The translations under genes were made by a program, and so were the position numbers. Shown here one piece after another: positions 17,103 through 25,583 of a DNA stretch of 42,878 bases. How positions within the stretch are numbered: position 1 is the stretch's first letter; every line of letters starts with the position of its first letter. The notes below the pieces were generated by a model. That model saw only the letters and a program-made list of their open reading frames with translations. It was not told the DNA's origin and made no database searches. Source of the stretch: Clostridia bacterium (GTDB lineage Bacteria; Bacillota; Clostridia; Oscillospirales; CAG-272); contig JAFTXO010000046.1 of NCBI GenBank assembly GCA_017461765.1, positions 1 to 42,878 of the forward strand. Reading direction: 5' to 3'.

Positions 17103-18749
17103 ATGAAAAGATTTTTAGCTTTCATGCTTGTTTTACTTATGCTCCTTCCTGCTATTGTTGCTTGTAGTGATGAGGAAGCTCCCTCTGACGAAAGCAGCTC
17201 AACAAAGCAAGAAGAAACAACGACAAAACAAGATGAAACAACAACAAAACAAGAAGAAACATCAACAAAAGAACCCAATGAAACAACAACAGATGTACCT
17301 ACTGAAGATACAACAACAGATGTACCTACAGAAGATACAACAACTGAACCCACAGACACATCAACGCAAGAACCCACAGACACATCAACACAAGAAACCC
17401 AAAGAGACCCTTACACTACAAAGAAAGATGTTAAGGACACATGGTCAGGTCAAACGCTTAACGTATTGTGCACAAGATACGGTGACACAGCAGGCGCTCC
17501 TTGGGGACAGTTCGAGCTTAATCCTGCAGCATATGGCGAAAAGCTCAATGCATCATTTGAAGAACGTCAGGCTATTATCCTTGAAATGTACGGCGTAACA
17601 GTTAACTGGGTTGAGGCTCAGATGAACCAGGCCATAACAAATGACCTTACAGAAGCAGCAAATGCCGAAAACGTATCATACGAGATCGGTATTCCTCGTG
17701 CTTTTGAAGTGCAATCTCTCTCTACGGTTGTATTCGACATGGGAAATAGCGACTACATTGACTTTACGAACTCCTATTACAGTCAGGTAGCGTATGAGTG
17801 TATGACAGTAGCAGGCGTAACATTGTTTGCAGCAGGGGACTTCTCATTCCAGGATGAGCAATTGGCTCATATGCTCTTCTACAACAAAGAGATCCTTGCG
17901 ACTCTTAACAGCACCATCGACCTCTATGCTCTCGTAGAAAGCGGCAGATGGACATATTCATTGATGGCTAACCTTGCTCGTGGCGTTTCCGGTGACGTAA
18001 ACGGTAACCATGAACAAGATGATGAAGACAAGTACGGCTTCGCAACGAAGAACGTTACAAGATTCTATCAATATTTCGGCGTAGCTGAAGCTTCCGTTAT
18101 TGACGGTATGTATCAGCTTACACTTAACGATCCCGCAGTTACAGATATCGTTGCTAAAATAATCGAATGTAATGCAGGTAGCACATGGTGCAGAGTAAGC
18201 TGGGGCGGAGATTGGGGCGCAAACATGGGTACAGCGTTCCTTGATAGCCGTATCCTCTTCTACAACGATGCATCACAGGCTCTTGATAACTGGAGCGACA
18301 TTGAATTTGAGCTTGGCGTATTGCCTTTCCCGAAGCTCAATTCTGAGCAAAAAAACTACTGCGCTCCTGTAAATAACGCACAGCCTACATTCATTTGTAT
18401 TCCTAAGGTAACAGCTGACAGAGATATGTCCGAGTACTTTATCGACGTTCTTATGTGGACCGGTTCTGAATACGTTATGACCGAGTACTATAATAATATC
18501 GAGCTCAAGCTCTCGTCCGACTATGAAAACGATTTGAGAATTCTCAAAGAGCAGATCCATGCTAACATCTTCTATGATGTAGGAGAAATCACATCCGGTT
18601 GGGCAGGACTTCTCAGCACAGTAAGAAGCAACGCTCATGCAGACAACAAGGATAGCTTTAATGCTCTCTACCTCGAAAACGAAGGCACAGCACAAACTAT
18701 TGTTGATTCATGGAACATGAACTGGGCAGCTTACTCAGATGATATGTAA
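17103..18749 (+). CDS. Solute-binding lipoprotein (extracellular family 1-like), copy 1
   Basis: This 548-residue protein has a lipoprotein signal peptide with lipobox LPAIVAC (lipidated Cys21), then a Thr/Glu-rich low-complexity linker to about residue 105, then a solute-binding domain. The segment DVNGNHEQDDEDKYGF is the acidic calcium-type loop often seen in sugar-binding proteins of this fold. A ligand such as an oligosaccharide is likely but cannot be read from sequence. No ABC permease or ATPase is encoded nearby, so it is an orphan binding protein in this window. It is a close tandem paralogue of the next gene. AAGGAGG lies at 17083-17089. Confidence 0.8.
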   Translation: MKRFLAFMLVLLMLLPAIVACSDEEAPSDESSSTKQEETTTKQDETTTKQEETSTKEPNETTTDVPTEDTTTDVPTEDTTTEPTDTSTQEPTDTSTQETQRDPYTTKKDVKDTWSGQTLNVLCTRYGDTAGAPWGQFELNPAAYGEKLNASFEERQAIILEMYGVTVNWVEAQMNQAITNDLTEAANAENVSYEIGIPRAFEVQSLSTVVFDMGNSDYIDFTNSYYSQVAYECMTVAGVTLFAAGDFSFQDEQLAHMLFYNKEILATLNSTIDLYALVESGRWTYSLMANLARGVSGDVNGNHEQDDEDKYGFATKNVTRFYQYFGVAEASVIDGMYQLTLNDPAVTDIVAKIIECNAGSTWCRVSWGGDWGANMGTAFLDSRILFYNDASQALDNWSDIEFELGVLPFPKLNSEQKNYCAPVNNAQPTFICIPKVTADRDMSEYFIDVLMWTGSEYVMTEYYNNIELKLSSDYENDLRILKEQIHANIFYDVGEITSGWAGLLSTVRSNAHADNKDSFNALYLENEGTAQTIVDSWNMNWAAYSDDM

Positions 18750-18790
18750 TTCTGTTACTTCAATTTGTTTATTAACTAAATAACAAGCGG

Positions 18791-18827
18791 CTCGAGGTTT
18801 ATTTTTAATAAATAAGCCTCGAGTTTT
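18791..18827 (+). terminator. Intercistronic hairpin between the two lipoprotein genes
   Basis: CTCGAGGTTTATT (18791-18803) pairs with AATAAGCCTCGAG (18811-18823) over 13 bp with one G-U, followed by TTTTG. It mirrors the hairpin at 17009 in position and in its CTCG-GG-TTTA layout, which suggests the hairpin was duplicated with the gene. Partial termination would set relative expression of the two paralogues. Confidence 0.6.
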
Positions 18828-18875
18828 GCAAAATAGACCTTTTGAAAAAATCATATAGGAGGCATTGTTAAAACG

Positions 18876-20558
18876 ATGAAAAGATTTTTGGCATTTTTGC
18901 TTGTTTTGCTCATGCTCCTTCCTACTATCGTTGCTTGTAATAACGACGATGGTCCTGACGATGAAAGTAGCACAACAAAACAGGAAGAAACAACAACCAA
19001 GGTTTCTGACGAAACAACGACAAAAACACCAGATGAAACAACAACAAAAACCCCCGACGAAACAACTACAACCACTGATCCCGACGAAACTACAACGACT
19101 GATCCCGGCGAAACTACAACAGTCGATCCCGATGAAACAACAACGACTGATCCCGACGTAACTACAACAGTCGATCCCGACGAAACAACTACAACAGAAC
19201 CCAGCGTACCTAAGTATTCTACCAAGAACGACCCTAACGATACTTGGTCAGGTCAAACACTTAACGTATTGTGCACAAGATACGGTGACACAGCAGGCGC
19301 TCCTTGGGGACAGGTTGAGCTCAATCCTGAAGCATATGGCGACAGCTATAAAAAAGCGCAAGAGGAGCGTACAGCAAAAATTCTTGAAATGTACGGCGTT
19401 ACTGTTAATTGGGTAGAAGCTCAGATGAACCAGAGCATAATAAATGACCTTACAGAAGCAGCAAATGCTGAAAACGTAACTTACGAGCTTGCTATTCCGC
19501 GTGCTTTTGAGGTACAAGCTCTCTCTACCGTTGTATTCGACATGGGAAATAGCGACTACATTGACTTTACGAACTCCTATTACAGTCAGGTAGCATATGA
19601 ATGTATGACAGTAGCAGGCGTAACATTGTTCGCAGCAGGCGACTTCTCATTCCAGGATGAGCAGCTTGCTTATATGATCTATTACAACAAGGATATCCTT
19701 GCGGCTGTTAACGACACCATCGATCTCTATGCTCTCGTAGAAAGCGGCAGATGGACTTATGCAATGATGTCTAACCTCGCTCGTGGCGTTTCCGGTGATG
19801 TAAACGGCAACCATGAACAGGATGACGATGACAAATACGGCTTTGCTACAAAGGACGTTACAAAGTTCTATCAGTACTTTGGCGTAGCAGAGGCTTCCGT
19901 TATTGACGGTATGTATCAGCTTACGCTTAACTCGCCTAATATTACTGAGGTCGTTTCTAAGATAATTGAATGTAACGCGGGCAGCAATTGGTGCAGAGTA
20001 AGCTGGGGCAGATCTGAATCCGGCGGATCAAATATGGGCGTAGCTTTCCTTGATAGCCGTGTGCTTTTCTATAACGATGCTGCTCAGTCTGCAGACAACT
20101 GGAGCGATATTGAATTCGAGATCGGTGTATTGCCTTTCCCGAAGCTCAATTCCGAGCAAAAAAACTACTGCGCTCCCGTAAATAACGCACAACCTACATT
20201 CCTCTGTATTCCTAAGGTAACATTAGACAGAGAAATGTCCGAGTTCTTTGTTGACGTACTTATGTGGACAGGCTTTGACTATATTATGAAAACATATTAT
20301 GAAAACTTTGAGCTTAAGCTCTCATCCGATTACGAAAACGATTTGAGAATACTCAAAGAGCAGATCCATGCTAACATCTTCTACGATGTAGGTATGATTA
20401 CATCCGGTTGGGCAGGACTTCTTGGAACAGTAAGAAGCAACGCTCACGCAGACAACAAGGATAGCTTCAACGCTCTCTACCTCGAAAACGAAGGCACAGC
20501 GCAAACTATCATTGATTCATGGAACTTGAACTGGGCGGCTTACGACGACGAGGCTTAA
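18876..20558 (+). CDS. Solute-binding lipoprotein (extracellular family 1-like), copy 2
   Basis: This 560-residue paralogue of the preceding gene has lipobox LPTIVAC (Cys21), a linker of repeated DPDETTTT/DPGETTT units to about residue 115, and the same binding domain with DVNGNHEQDDDDKYGF. Long stretches are identical at the DNA level, for example the roughly 60 bases around 17733-17795 and 19535-19595, while the linkers and some surface segments differ. This suggests duplication, possibly with later gene conversion and altered ligand preference. It is followed by a strong terminator. TAGGAGG lies at 18856-18862. Confidence 0.8.
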   Translation: MKRFLAFLLVLLMLLPTIVACNNDDGPDDESSTTKQEETTTKVSDETTTKTPDETTTKTPDETTTTTDPDETTTTDPGETTTVDPDETTTTDPDVTTTVDPDETTTTEPSVPKYSTKNDPNDTWSGQTLNVLCTRYGDTAGAPWGQVELNPEAYGDSYKKAQEERTAKILEMYGVTVNWVEAQMNQSIINDLTEAANAENVTYELAIPRAFEVQALSTVVFDMGNSDYIDFTNSYYSQVAYECMTVAGVTLFAAGDFSFQDEQLAYMIYYNKDILAAVNDTIDLYALVESGRWTYAMMSNLARGVSGDVNGNHEQDDDDKYGFATKDVTKFYQYFGVAEASVIDGMYQLTLNSPNITEVVSKIIECNAGSNWCRVSWGRSESGGSNMGVAFLDSRVLFYNDAAQSADNWSDIEFEIGVLPFPKLNSEQKNYCAPVNNAQPTFLCIPKVTLDREMSEFFVDVLMWTGFDYIMKTYYENFELKLSSDYENDLRILKEQIHANIFYDVGMITSGWAGLLGTVRSNAHADNKDSFNALYLENEGTAQTIIDSWNLNWAAYDDEA

Positions 20559-20576
20559 ACCAATAAAAGCTTAAAT

Positions 20577-20615
20577 AAAAATCCCGTGTATCCTTGAATG
20601 CACGGGTATTTTTTT
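20577..20615 (+). terminator. Rho-independent terminator after the second lipoprotein gene
   Basis: CCCGTG (20583-20588) pairs with CACGGG (20601-20606), preceded by AAAAA and followed by TATTTTTTT. It ends the plus-strand lipoprotein transcript and faces the convergent gene at 20710. Confidence 0.85.
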
Positions 20616-20709
20616 ATTCCCTCAAATATCACCATCAAGCACCCGTTAGGCGAAACCTCACTGTCGTGAGTAAGTATTAAGCTTATACTGCAGCTTGGCG
20701 GAAAATGGG

Positions 20710-21402
20710 TCAAGTGTCTGACGCTTGCGCTTTTTTGTAGCTTTCCATAACCTTTGTTATCTTTTCAGCAAGCTGCAACGAGCGCACGTCGTTTTGCAAT
20801 GGCAAGGAAACGATCATTCCCATGCCGTATTTTATGATGAGATGATTTGTTTTCACATTATAAGGCTTGTTTTGGAAGCTTAGCTTCTTTTCCTCAGTAA
20901 CGATTTTAACATCCTTGATTATATCGTAAGGGATCTCGTAAAGATTGTTTCTTGTGTTTTGCGATACCAAGGATACGTTTCTCTCGGTGATATAAAGCTC
21001 ATCAGCGAGCATATAAACGACCGCCTTTGTGTATTCAGAGGAGCGCAAAGATCCGTCCTTGCTTCTTTTTATCATAACTCCGTCGTTATATTCAAAGCCT
21101 TCAATGCTTTCGGGTGTGAGGTGCTTGAGAATACGCTTTTTATATTTGAAATTATCCTCAAGCTTAACGTAAATATTTTTTGTTTCTTCCTTGATGCAGG
21201 CGTCGATATCCGCATCACTTGAGCGTCCCGAAATACCGAGCATAAGACATACAAGACCGATCGGTAAAAGTGCAAGTGAGATCACGTACAAAATTCCCCA
21301 AGCGAATATGAAAAGTATTGCGCCGCCGACCATAAGACCTATGCCGATATATTTTAAAATGTCGCCCTTTTTAAAATAATTGATATTGTGTTTGATATTC
21401 AT
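20710..21402 (-). CDS. Membrane protein of unknown function, two N-terminal membrane helices
   Basis: I do not recognise a family. The 230-residue product starts with a short basic region, then a hydrophobic hairpin (about residues 15-57, two membrane helices), then about 170 soluble, charged residues rich in beta-type segments (TKAVVYMLADELYITERNVS, NHLIIKYGMGMIVSLPL). That layout is like small PH-domain-type membrane proteins, but this is only a resemblance. It is transcribed opposite to the lipoprotein genes and converges with them. AAGGAGA precedes the start. Confidence 0.65.
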   Translation of the reverse strand: MNIKHNINYFKKGDILKYIGIGLMVGGAILFIFAWGILYVISLALLPIGLVCLMLGISGRSSDADIDACIKEETKNIYVKLEDNFKYKKRILKHLTPESIEGFEYNDGVMIKRSKDGSLRSSEYTKAVVYMLADELYITERNVSLVSQNTRNNLYEIPYDIIKDVKIVTEEKKLSFQNKPYNVKTNHLIIKYGMGMIVSLPLQNDVRSLQLAEKITKVMESYKKAQASDT

Positions 21403-22122
21403 TAAAATTCTCCTTTACGCGCACCTTAAAGGTACATGTGGCGATCTGCCAAAGCAGATGATGAAACGAAAATGTCTGTGAATGACAAGGCGCGCGCCGT
21501 CCTCGTCATGTGATCCTTAGTGCATATTTGCTCCATAGGATCGGTATATCGGAAAATGGCCGGTTTTCCGAGCTTTTCAGAAGCAAGATATCTCTTTCTT
21601 CTGTAATCATTTTATCATAGCGTTTTGCGAAAAACAATAACGCGTTAGTTGTAAATATCTCAACTGTAAGTGGAATTATACACGTATATCGAGTATTTTT
21701 GAGAAGATCTCTCTGAAAGCTTTCATCTATATAGTCGCAATTCTTTTCAAAAGGTTGGGTAAATTTCCAAAATTCTTTTCGAAATTTTTTATTTTCTGTG
21801 AAATAGTGGGGAGAGAAGCCCGCCTTATTTGCAATTTCCTGTAATTACAGATTTTCCTTTGAGCCACCTTGAATGAATTTTATGGCTTTTTCAATTAATG
21901 TTTTTTCCATGAAAACATCTCCTTTCTGTGATTACAGTTTATCATGCCGGGTAAATGATTGTCCTTGCAGATTTTATTTTATCAAAAGATTTTTCAAAAA
22001 TCCCGACTTTTTATGCTAAAACGTGTCGGACTCTCTCCCTCTGAATTTATTCTATCATAAAAGATCGCATCTTTCTTGACAGAAAACGATTTGTTTTAGA
22101 TGAAATAAACATAGCAGAAAAT
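21403..22122. other. 720-base region without an intact gene
   Basis: It contains a decayed AraC-type regulator (21506-21910, minus) and several small hairpins: ACCTT/AAGGT (21423-21433), ATCTGC/GCAGAT (21446-21461) and TCGGAAAA/TTTTCCGA (21549-21571). The first two would lie in the 5' leader of the minus-strand gene at 20710. The remainder is AT-rich with no supported coding frame. Confidence 0.5.
21506..21910 (-). pseudogene. Remnant of an AraC-family transcriptional regulator
   Basis: On the minus strand a start at 21910 with GGAGAT upstream opens a frame reading MEKTLIEKAIKFIQGGSKENL, then a TAA stop, then LQEIANKAGFSPHYFTE. This is the first helix-turn-helix of an AraC-type activator, in which one sense codon (usually Ser or Thr) has become a stop. 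After that the frame stays open to 21506 but no longer resembles the second helix-turn-helix, so the gene is probably both nonsense-mutated and rearranged. Confidence 0.6.
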
Positions 22123-23235
22123 TCATTTCGAATAATCTTTAAGACACTTTACTATATTTTCAAATCTTTCATCATTACGAATAATATTAAATCTCTTCTC
22201 TTCCGAGCGATCAAGCATATAATAACAAGTATTGTGTACTGTATATTCGTGAAAATCGGGATTTGGATAGGGATATTCAATGGTGTTTACAAATATCGAA
22301 TTAAATGTCCTTCCTCTATCGCTTTCTGCCGATTTTACATCATCAATTGCGTGTTTGCACATTTGTTCAAGAGAATTTAATGTGTCCTCAAGCTTTCCTT
22401 GTGCGATTTGATAGGTCGATACAAGATATCGGTTAAATGCCAAGGCGTTATTATGATACATAAAGTCGCCCTCATATATAAGACACATTATTTGATATGC
22501 AACCTGATACATTTTTATTTTGTTGTCCCAAGTGCTTTCATCATTTGGCATATCATCACAAAGAATAAGAGAATTGATGCCTTCTGCAAGTGCTCCTGTT
22601 AATATATCAATAAAATTTTGATTATGATATACACCCTTACCGTCACCCATACCACAAGTAAAAAGATATTCTCTGCAAGATTTTAGTTCAGGCAATTTAT
22701 TAGCTATTTCGAAAGCTTTTTCGGAGTTCTTAAATCCTCTTGCATAAAGATGAGTAAGCCCCCAAATGTTACGATATCTTACATTATCCGTTGTGTTTTC
22801 ATTCAGCAATGAAAGATGAATGGCTTCCGCTTCCTTCATCTTTGATTTGTCGGGATTTTTCTCCCAAAGTGTATCACCCAAACAATTTGCAAGGTTTAAT
22901 CTTAGCTCATCATCTGACGGATACAAGGAAATCGCATATCGTGCATATTCAAGCTGTTCATTATAATCTCCGACCTCATTAAGCCTTTGGATTTCCTTTT
23001 TTATTTCCTTTAGCCTTTCCTCTTTTTCGGATAACTTATATCCAATAAGCTCATCAACCGAGATGTTAAAATAATCAGCAAGAGACGGAAGAAATTCTAT
23101 ATCCGGATAGCATATCTCTGACTCCCAACGGGAAATTGCTTGTGGGCTAACGTATAACGCATTGGCAAGCTGCTCTTGTGTGACATTGTTTTTCTGTCTT
23201 AATTGCTTTATAATTGTTCCTATTTTCAAATTCAT
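22123..23235 (-). CDS. XRE-family transcriptional regulator with helical-repeat C-terminus
   Basis: The 370-residue protein has an N-terminal helix-turn-helix of the XRE type (residues 5-60: IKQLRQKNNVTQEQLANALY, VSPQAISRWESEICYPDIEF). A long alpha-helical region follows that looks like TPR repeats (YARYAISLYPSDDELRLNLA). Such proteins sense a peptide or small ligand through the repeats. The start at 23235 follows GGAGG; the upstream in-frame ATG at 23250 overlaps that ribosome binding site and is rejected. A palindrome at the promoter (23259-23272) suggests autoregulation. The target genes are unknown. Confidence 0.75.
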   Translation of the reverse strand: MNLKIGTIIKQLRQKNNVTQEQLANALYVSPQAISRWESEICYPDIEFLPSLADYFNISVDELIGYKLSEKEERLKEIKKEIQRLNEVGDYNEQLEYARYAISLYPSDDELRLNLANCLGDTLWEKNPDKSKMKEAEAIHLSLLNENTTDNVRYRNIWGLTHLYARGFKNSEKAFEIANKLPELKSCREYLFTCGMGDGKGVYHNQNFIDILTGALAEGINSLILCDDMPNDESTWDNKIKMYQVAYQIMCLIYEGDFMYHNNALAFNRYLVSTYQIAQGKLEDTLNSLEQMCKHAIDDVKSAESDRGRTFNSIFVNTIEYPYPNPDFHEYTVHNTCYYMLDRSEEKRFNIIRNDERFENIVKCLKDYSK

Positions 23236-23258
23236 TTTTTGAACCTCCAAAATTGATT

Positions 23259-23272
23259 TTGTAAGCTTACAA
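23259..23272. promoter_or_regulatory. 14-bp perfect palindrome, candidate operator
   Basis: TTGTAAGCTTACAA is a perfect palindrome located at the expected transcription start of the minus-strand promoter (23277-23305) and upstream of the XRE gene. XRE proteins commonly bind palindromes of this size, so autorepression is a reasonable inference. Confidence 0.55.
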
Positions 23273-23276
23273 TTAC

Positions 23277-23305
23277 ATTATAATGTGTGTTTGGCTAAAA
23301 GTCAA
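23277..23305 (-). promoter_or_regulatory. Sigma-A promoter of the XRE regulator gene
   Basis: On the minus strand TTGACT (23305-23300) and TATAAT (23282-23277) are 17 bases apart. The -10 box is perfect and the -35 box differs at one base. The start codon lies about 40 bases downstream. Confidence 0.8.
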
Positions 23306-23360
23306 TTATCTATCTGTTGTTGTTTCTATCAATCATTAGTTGAGTAAGCCGGAGAGATAT

Positions 23361-23397
23361 AAAAACGGACTATTGCATTAAGCAACAGTCCGTTTTG
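23361..23397 (-). terminator. Terminator of pfkA
   Basis: AAAACGGACT pairs with AGTCCGTTTT, continued by TTGC/GCAA after one A-C mismatch (arms 23362-23376 and 23382-23396, 5-base loop). On the minus strand it ends in TTTTTAT. It lies 13 bases past the pfkA stop. The A/T tails on both sides would let it work in either direction. Confidence 0.88.
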
Positions 23398-23409
23398 ATT
23401 AGTTATAAT

Positions 23410-24477
23410 TTAGCAACCGATCGTGTTTATGATGTCGTACATATCCTCGAAGTAAGTGCGGCGCTCAGCACAAAGAGCTTTCATTGATTCAATCTCTTCT
23501 GCCGAGAAAGCATCAAGATCGCCGTCCTTCAATTTGTTCTTGAACATTCTGTCAACGATAAGAGCGTATTTTATATCCATAGATGTGATCTTATCGTTTC
23601 TTGAGCAGATAACGAGATCGCTCTTTCCTTGAAGAAGAAGGTCAACAGCCTTATCGCCCATAGTCGATGCGAGATTTCTGTCACGAAGAGTGGGAACACC
23701 GCCGCGAACAATGTGAGCGGGACGAATAAATCTTGCTTCAATGCCCGTGTTTTCGGGGATTTCTTTTTCAAGAGCCTCGCCAAAAGCAGCGCCCAAGCCT
23801 TCAGCAACTACAACTACGAAGCTATGCTGACCCATTTCACGCATTTTTTTCATTCTTGCATAAAGAGCCTCTTTATCAAATGGAATTTCAGCGAGAGCAA
23901 CACCGATAGCGTTAAGAGCCATACCTGTTTCAAGCGCGATATATCCCGCGTCTCTTCCCATAACCTCGATAATTATGCAACGGGAGTGAGATTCAGCAGT
24001 GTCACGGAGCTTATCTCCAAGATCAACGATAGTGTTCATCGCAGTATCATATCCGATAGTGTAGTCGGAAGCGGTAACATCATTGTCAATAGTTCCGGGA
24101 ATACCGATGCAGGGAATACCTCTTATGCTAAGATCGGTAGCGCCTCTGAATGTTCCGTCGCCGCCAATAGCAACGATACCGTCGATATTGTTTTTCTTAC
24201 AGGTCTCGATAGCCTTTTGCATACCCTCTTCATACATGAATTCCTTGCAACGAGCCGAATAAAGAATAGTTCCGCCCTTTGATACAATATCGCAAACATC
24301 TATTTTTGTAAGAGGACGCAAATCTTCATTTATAAGTCCTGCGTATCCGCCGATTATTCCAACAACCTCAACTCCTCTTGAAAGAGCGGAGCAAGTAACG
24401 CTTTTAACAGCCGCGTTCATGCCGGGCGCGTCACCGCCTGATGTAAGTATACCTATTTTTCTAAATTTCTTTTCCAT
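23410..24477 (-). CDS. pfkA: ATP-dependent 6-phosphofructokinase
   Basis: The enzyme phosphorylates fructose 6-phosphate in glycolysis. The 355-residue sequence has the ATP-site motif GGDGT (105-109), with glycine at the position where PPi-dependent enzymes carry aspartate, and the catalytic loop PGTIDND (127-133; D131 is the expected base). The N-terminal ILTSGGDAPGMNA motif is also intact. It is about 35 residues longer than the 320-residue E. coli-type enzyme, mostly at the C-terminus. The gene has its own promoter (24528-24556) and terminator. Confidence 0.95.
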   Translation of the reverse strand: MEKKFRKIGILTSGGDAPGMNAAVKSVTCSALSRGVEVVGIIGGYAGLINEDLRPLTKIDVCDIVSKGGTILYSARCKEFMYEEGMQKAIETCKKNNIDGIVAIGGDGTFRGATDLSIRGIPCIGIPGTIDNDVTASDYTIGYDTAMNTIVDLGDKLRDTAESHSRCIIIEVMGRDAGYIALETGMALNAIGVALAEIPFDKEALYARMKKMREMGQHSFVVVVAEGLGAAFGEALEKEIPENTGIEARFIRPAHIVRGGVPTLRDRNLASTMGDKAVDLLLQGKSDLVICSRNDKITSMDIKYALIVDRMFKNKLKDGDLDAFSAEEIESMKALCAERRTYFEDMYDIINTIGC

Positions 24478-24527
24478 TTTCTATAACTCCTTTTTTAAAA
24501 GGTTTATTCTTGAAATTTTTCCATAAT

Positions 24528-24556
24528 ATTTTATCATATATAATAAATAAAATCAA
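24528..24556 (-). promoter_or_regulatory. Sigma-A promoter of pfkA
   Basis: On the minus strand TTGATT (24556-24551) and TAAAAT (24533-24528) are separated by 17 bases, about 50 bases before the pfkA start codon. One base differs from consensus in the -10 box and two in the -35 box. Confidence 0.6.
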
Positions 24557-24566
24557 TAGTTTTTAA

Positions 24567-25049
24567 TTAAATTTTAGATAGCTCATCAATTAAAAGCTGC
24601 AAAACCGCTCTGCAAGTCATCTTCCGTATCTCGTTCCTCGAAAGAGAGGGCGAAAAATTAAACAGACGCGAGCTTGCCTTATCCTTATATGCGAAGCCGA
24701 CATAAACCGTTCCGACAGGCTTTTCGTCAGTTCCGCCACCCGGGCCTGCAATTCCCGTAGTGCTTACGGCAATATCGGTAAAACAAGCCTTTAAAGCGCC
24801 CAGAGCCATCTCCTCGGCAGTCTGATGAGATACCGCACCGTAGGAAACCAAGGTTTCGTTCTTGACACCTAATATGGCGTGCTTGACCTCATTGGCATAG
24901 GATACAACTCCACCGAAAAAGACCTCGGATGAGCCCGCAATATCAGTTATTGATTTTGCAATAAGACCGCCTGTGCAAGATTCAGCAGTGGAGAGAGTGA
25001 GTTTTTTTTCTTTTAAAATTTCTACAACTCGAAAAGCTTGCTCGATCAT
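24567..25049 (-). CDS. pncC: Nicotinamide-nucleotide amidohydrolase (CinA C-terminal domain)
   Basis: This 160-residue protein is the stand-alone CinA C-terminal domain, which deamidates nicotinamide mononucleotide in NAD recycling. It has the signatures [16 protein letters not shown] (about 21-36) and [20 protein letters not shown] (about 97-116). The N-terminal molybdopterin-like domain of full-length CinA is absent, as in many PncC proteins. GAGGTGA precedes the start. Confidence 0.92.
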   Translation of the reverse strand: MIEQAFRVVEILKEKKLTLSTAESCTGGLIAKSITDIAGSSEVFFGGVVSYANEVKHAILGVKNETLVSYGAVSHQTAEEMALGALKACFTDIAVSTTGIAGPGGGTDEKPVGTVYVGFAYKDKASSRLFNFSPSLSRNEIRKMTCRAVLQLLIDELSKI

Positions 25050-25154
25050 TATATCACCTCACAAATTCTTTCCTTAATTTTATCATAAATAATCATATAA
25101 ATGTGAAAAAATCCTTAAAAATTCAGAAAAAATATCATAAAATAAAACTCATAC

Positions 25155-25183
25155 TTGACATTAGTGGTCAAATGTAGTAAAAT
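25155..25183 (+). promoter_or_regulatory. Sigma-A promoter of the small lipoprotein gene
   Basis: TTGACA (25155-25160) and TAAAAT (25178-25183) are 17 bases apart. An inverted repeat TTGAC/GTCAA (25155-25171) overlaps the -35 box and may be an operator or chance. Confidence 0.7.
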
Positions 25184-25228
25184 ATATATGTATAAATTTA
25201 GAATTATTATTTCAAACAGGAGAATGTT

Positions 25229-25519
25229 ATGAAAAAATTACTTGCACTTATGCTCGCTTTGTTAGTATGCCTTTCGTTTGTTCTCGTTTCTTGCGGTGGA
25301 GATGACGATAAAGAAAATGAGTCGTCTGAAACATCTGTAGAAGAAACCACAACACAAGACGAAACAACGACTCAAGATCAAACATCTGACGAATCATCCG
25401 ATGTGACCTCTGACGAATCATCCGACGAAACAACAACGGCTGGTACACCTGTCGGTGGTGATGATGTAACCTACACACACGAAGACGATACGGAGTTTGA
25501 TAACATAGTAGAGTTTTAA
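25229..25519 (+). CDS. Small low-complexity lipoprotein
   Basis: This 96-residue product has a lipoprotein signal peptide with lipobox LVSC (Cys22) and then only acidic, Ser/Thr/Asp/Glu-rich sequence (DETTTQDQTSDESSD). There is no folded domain. It resembles the linker of the solute-binding lipoproteins at 17103 and 18876 without a binding domain, so it may be a surface spacer, an unknown small lipoprotein, or a remnant. AGGAGA precedes the ATG and a promoter lies at 25155. Confidence 0.7.
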   Translation: MKKLLALMLALLVCLSFVLVSCGGDDDKENESSETSVEETTTQDETTTQDQTSDESSDVTSDESSDETTTAGTPVGGDDVTYTHEDDTEFDNIVEF

Positions 25520-25533
25520 TTGAAAAAGTGAAT

Positions 25534-25579
25534 AAAACCTTCGCATCTGGGAATAATACTCAAAAATGCGGAGGTTTTT
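25534..25579 (+). terminator. Terminator-like hairpin that buries the spoIIR ribosome binding site
   Basis: A 13-bp stem, 25534-25546 with 25566-25578 (one G-U), has a 19-base loop and ends in TTTTT. It would terminate the lipoprotein transcript. Its right arm contains GCGGAGG (25568-25574), the only ribosome binding site for spoIIR, 9 bases before that ATG. In a read-through transcript the site would be masked; a transcript starting inside the loop would expose it. Confidence 0.75.
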
Positions 25580-25583
25580 ATTT

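Noticed and set aside
17128..17598. Gln/Lys-rich frame inside the first lipoprotein gene
   Set aside because: It is the frame-shifted reading of ACA/CAA/AAC repeats encoding the Thr-rich linker and has no start signal.
20640..20709. A short repeat or gene remnant between the convergent genes
   Set aside because: Only small palindromes (CTCAC/GTGAG and GTAT/ATAC) are present; nothing repeats elsewhere in the window.
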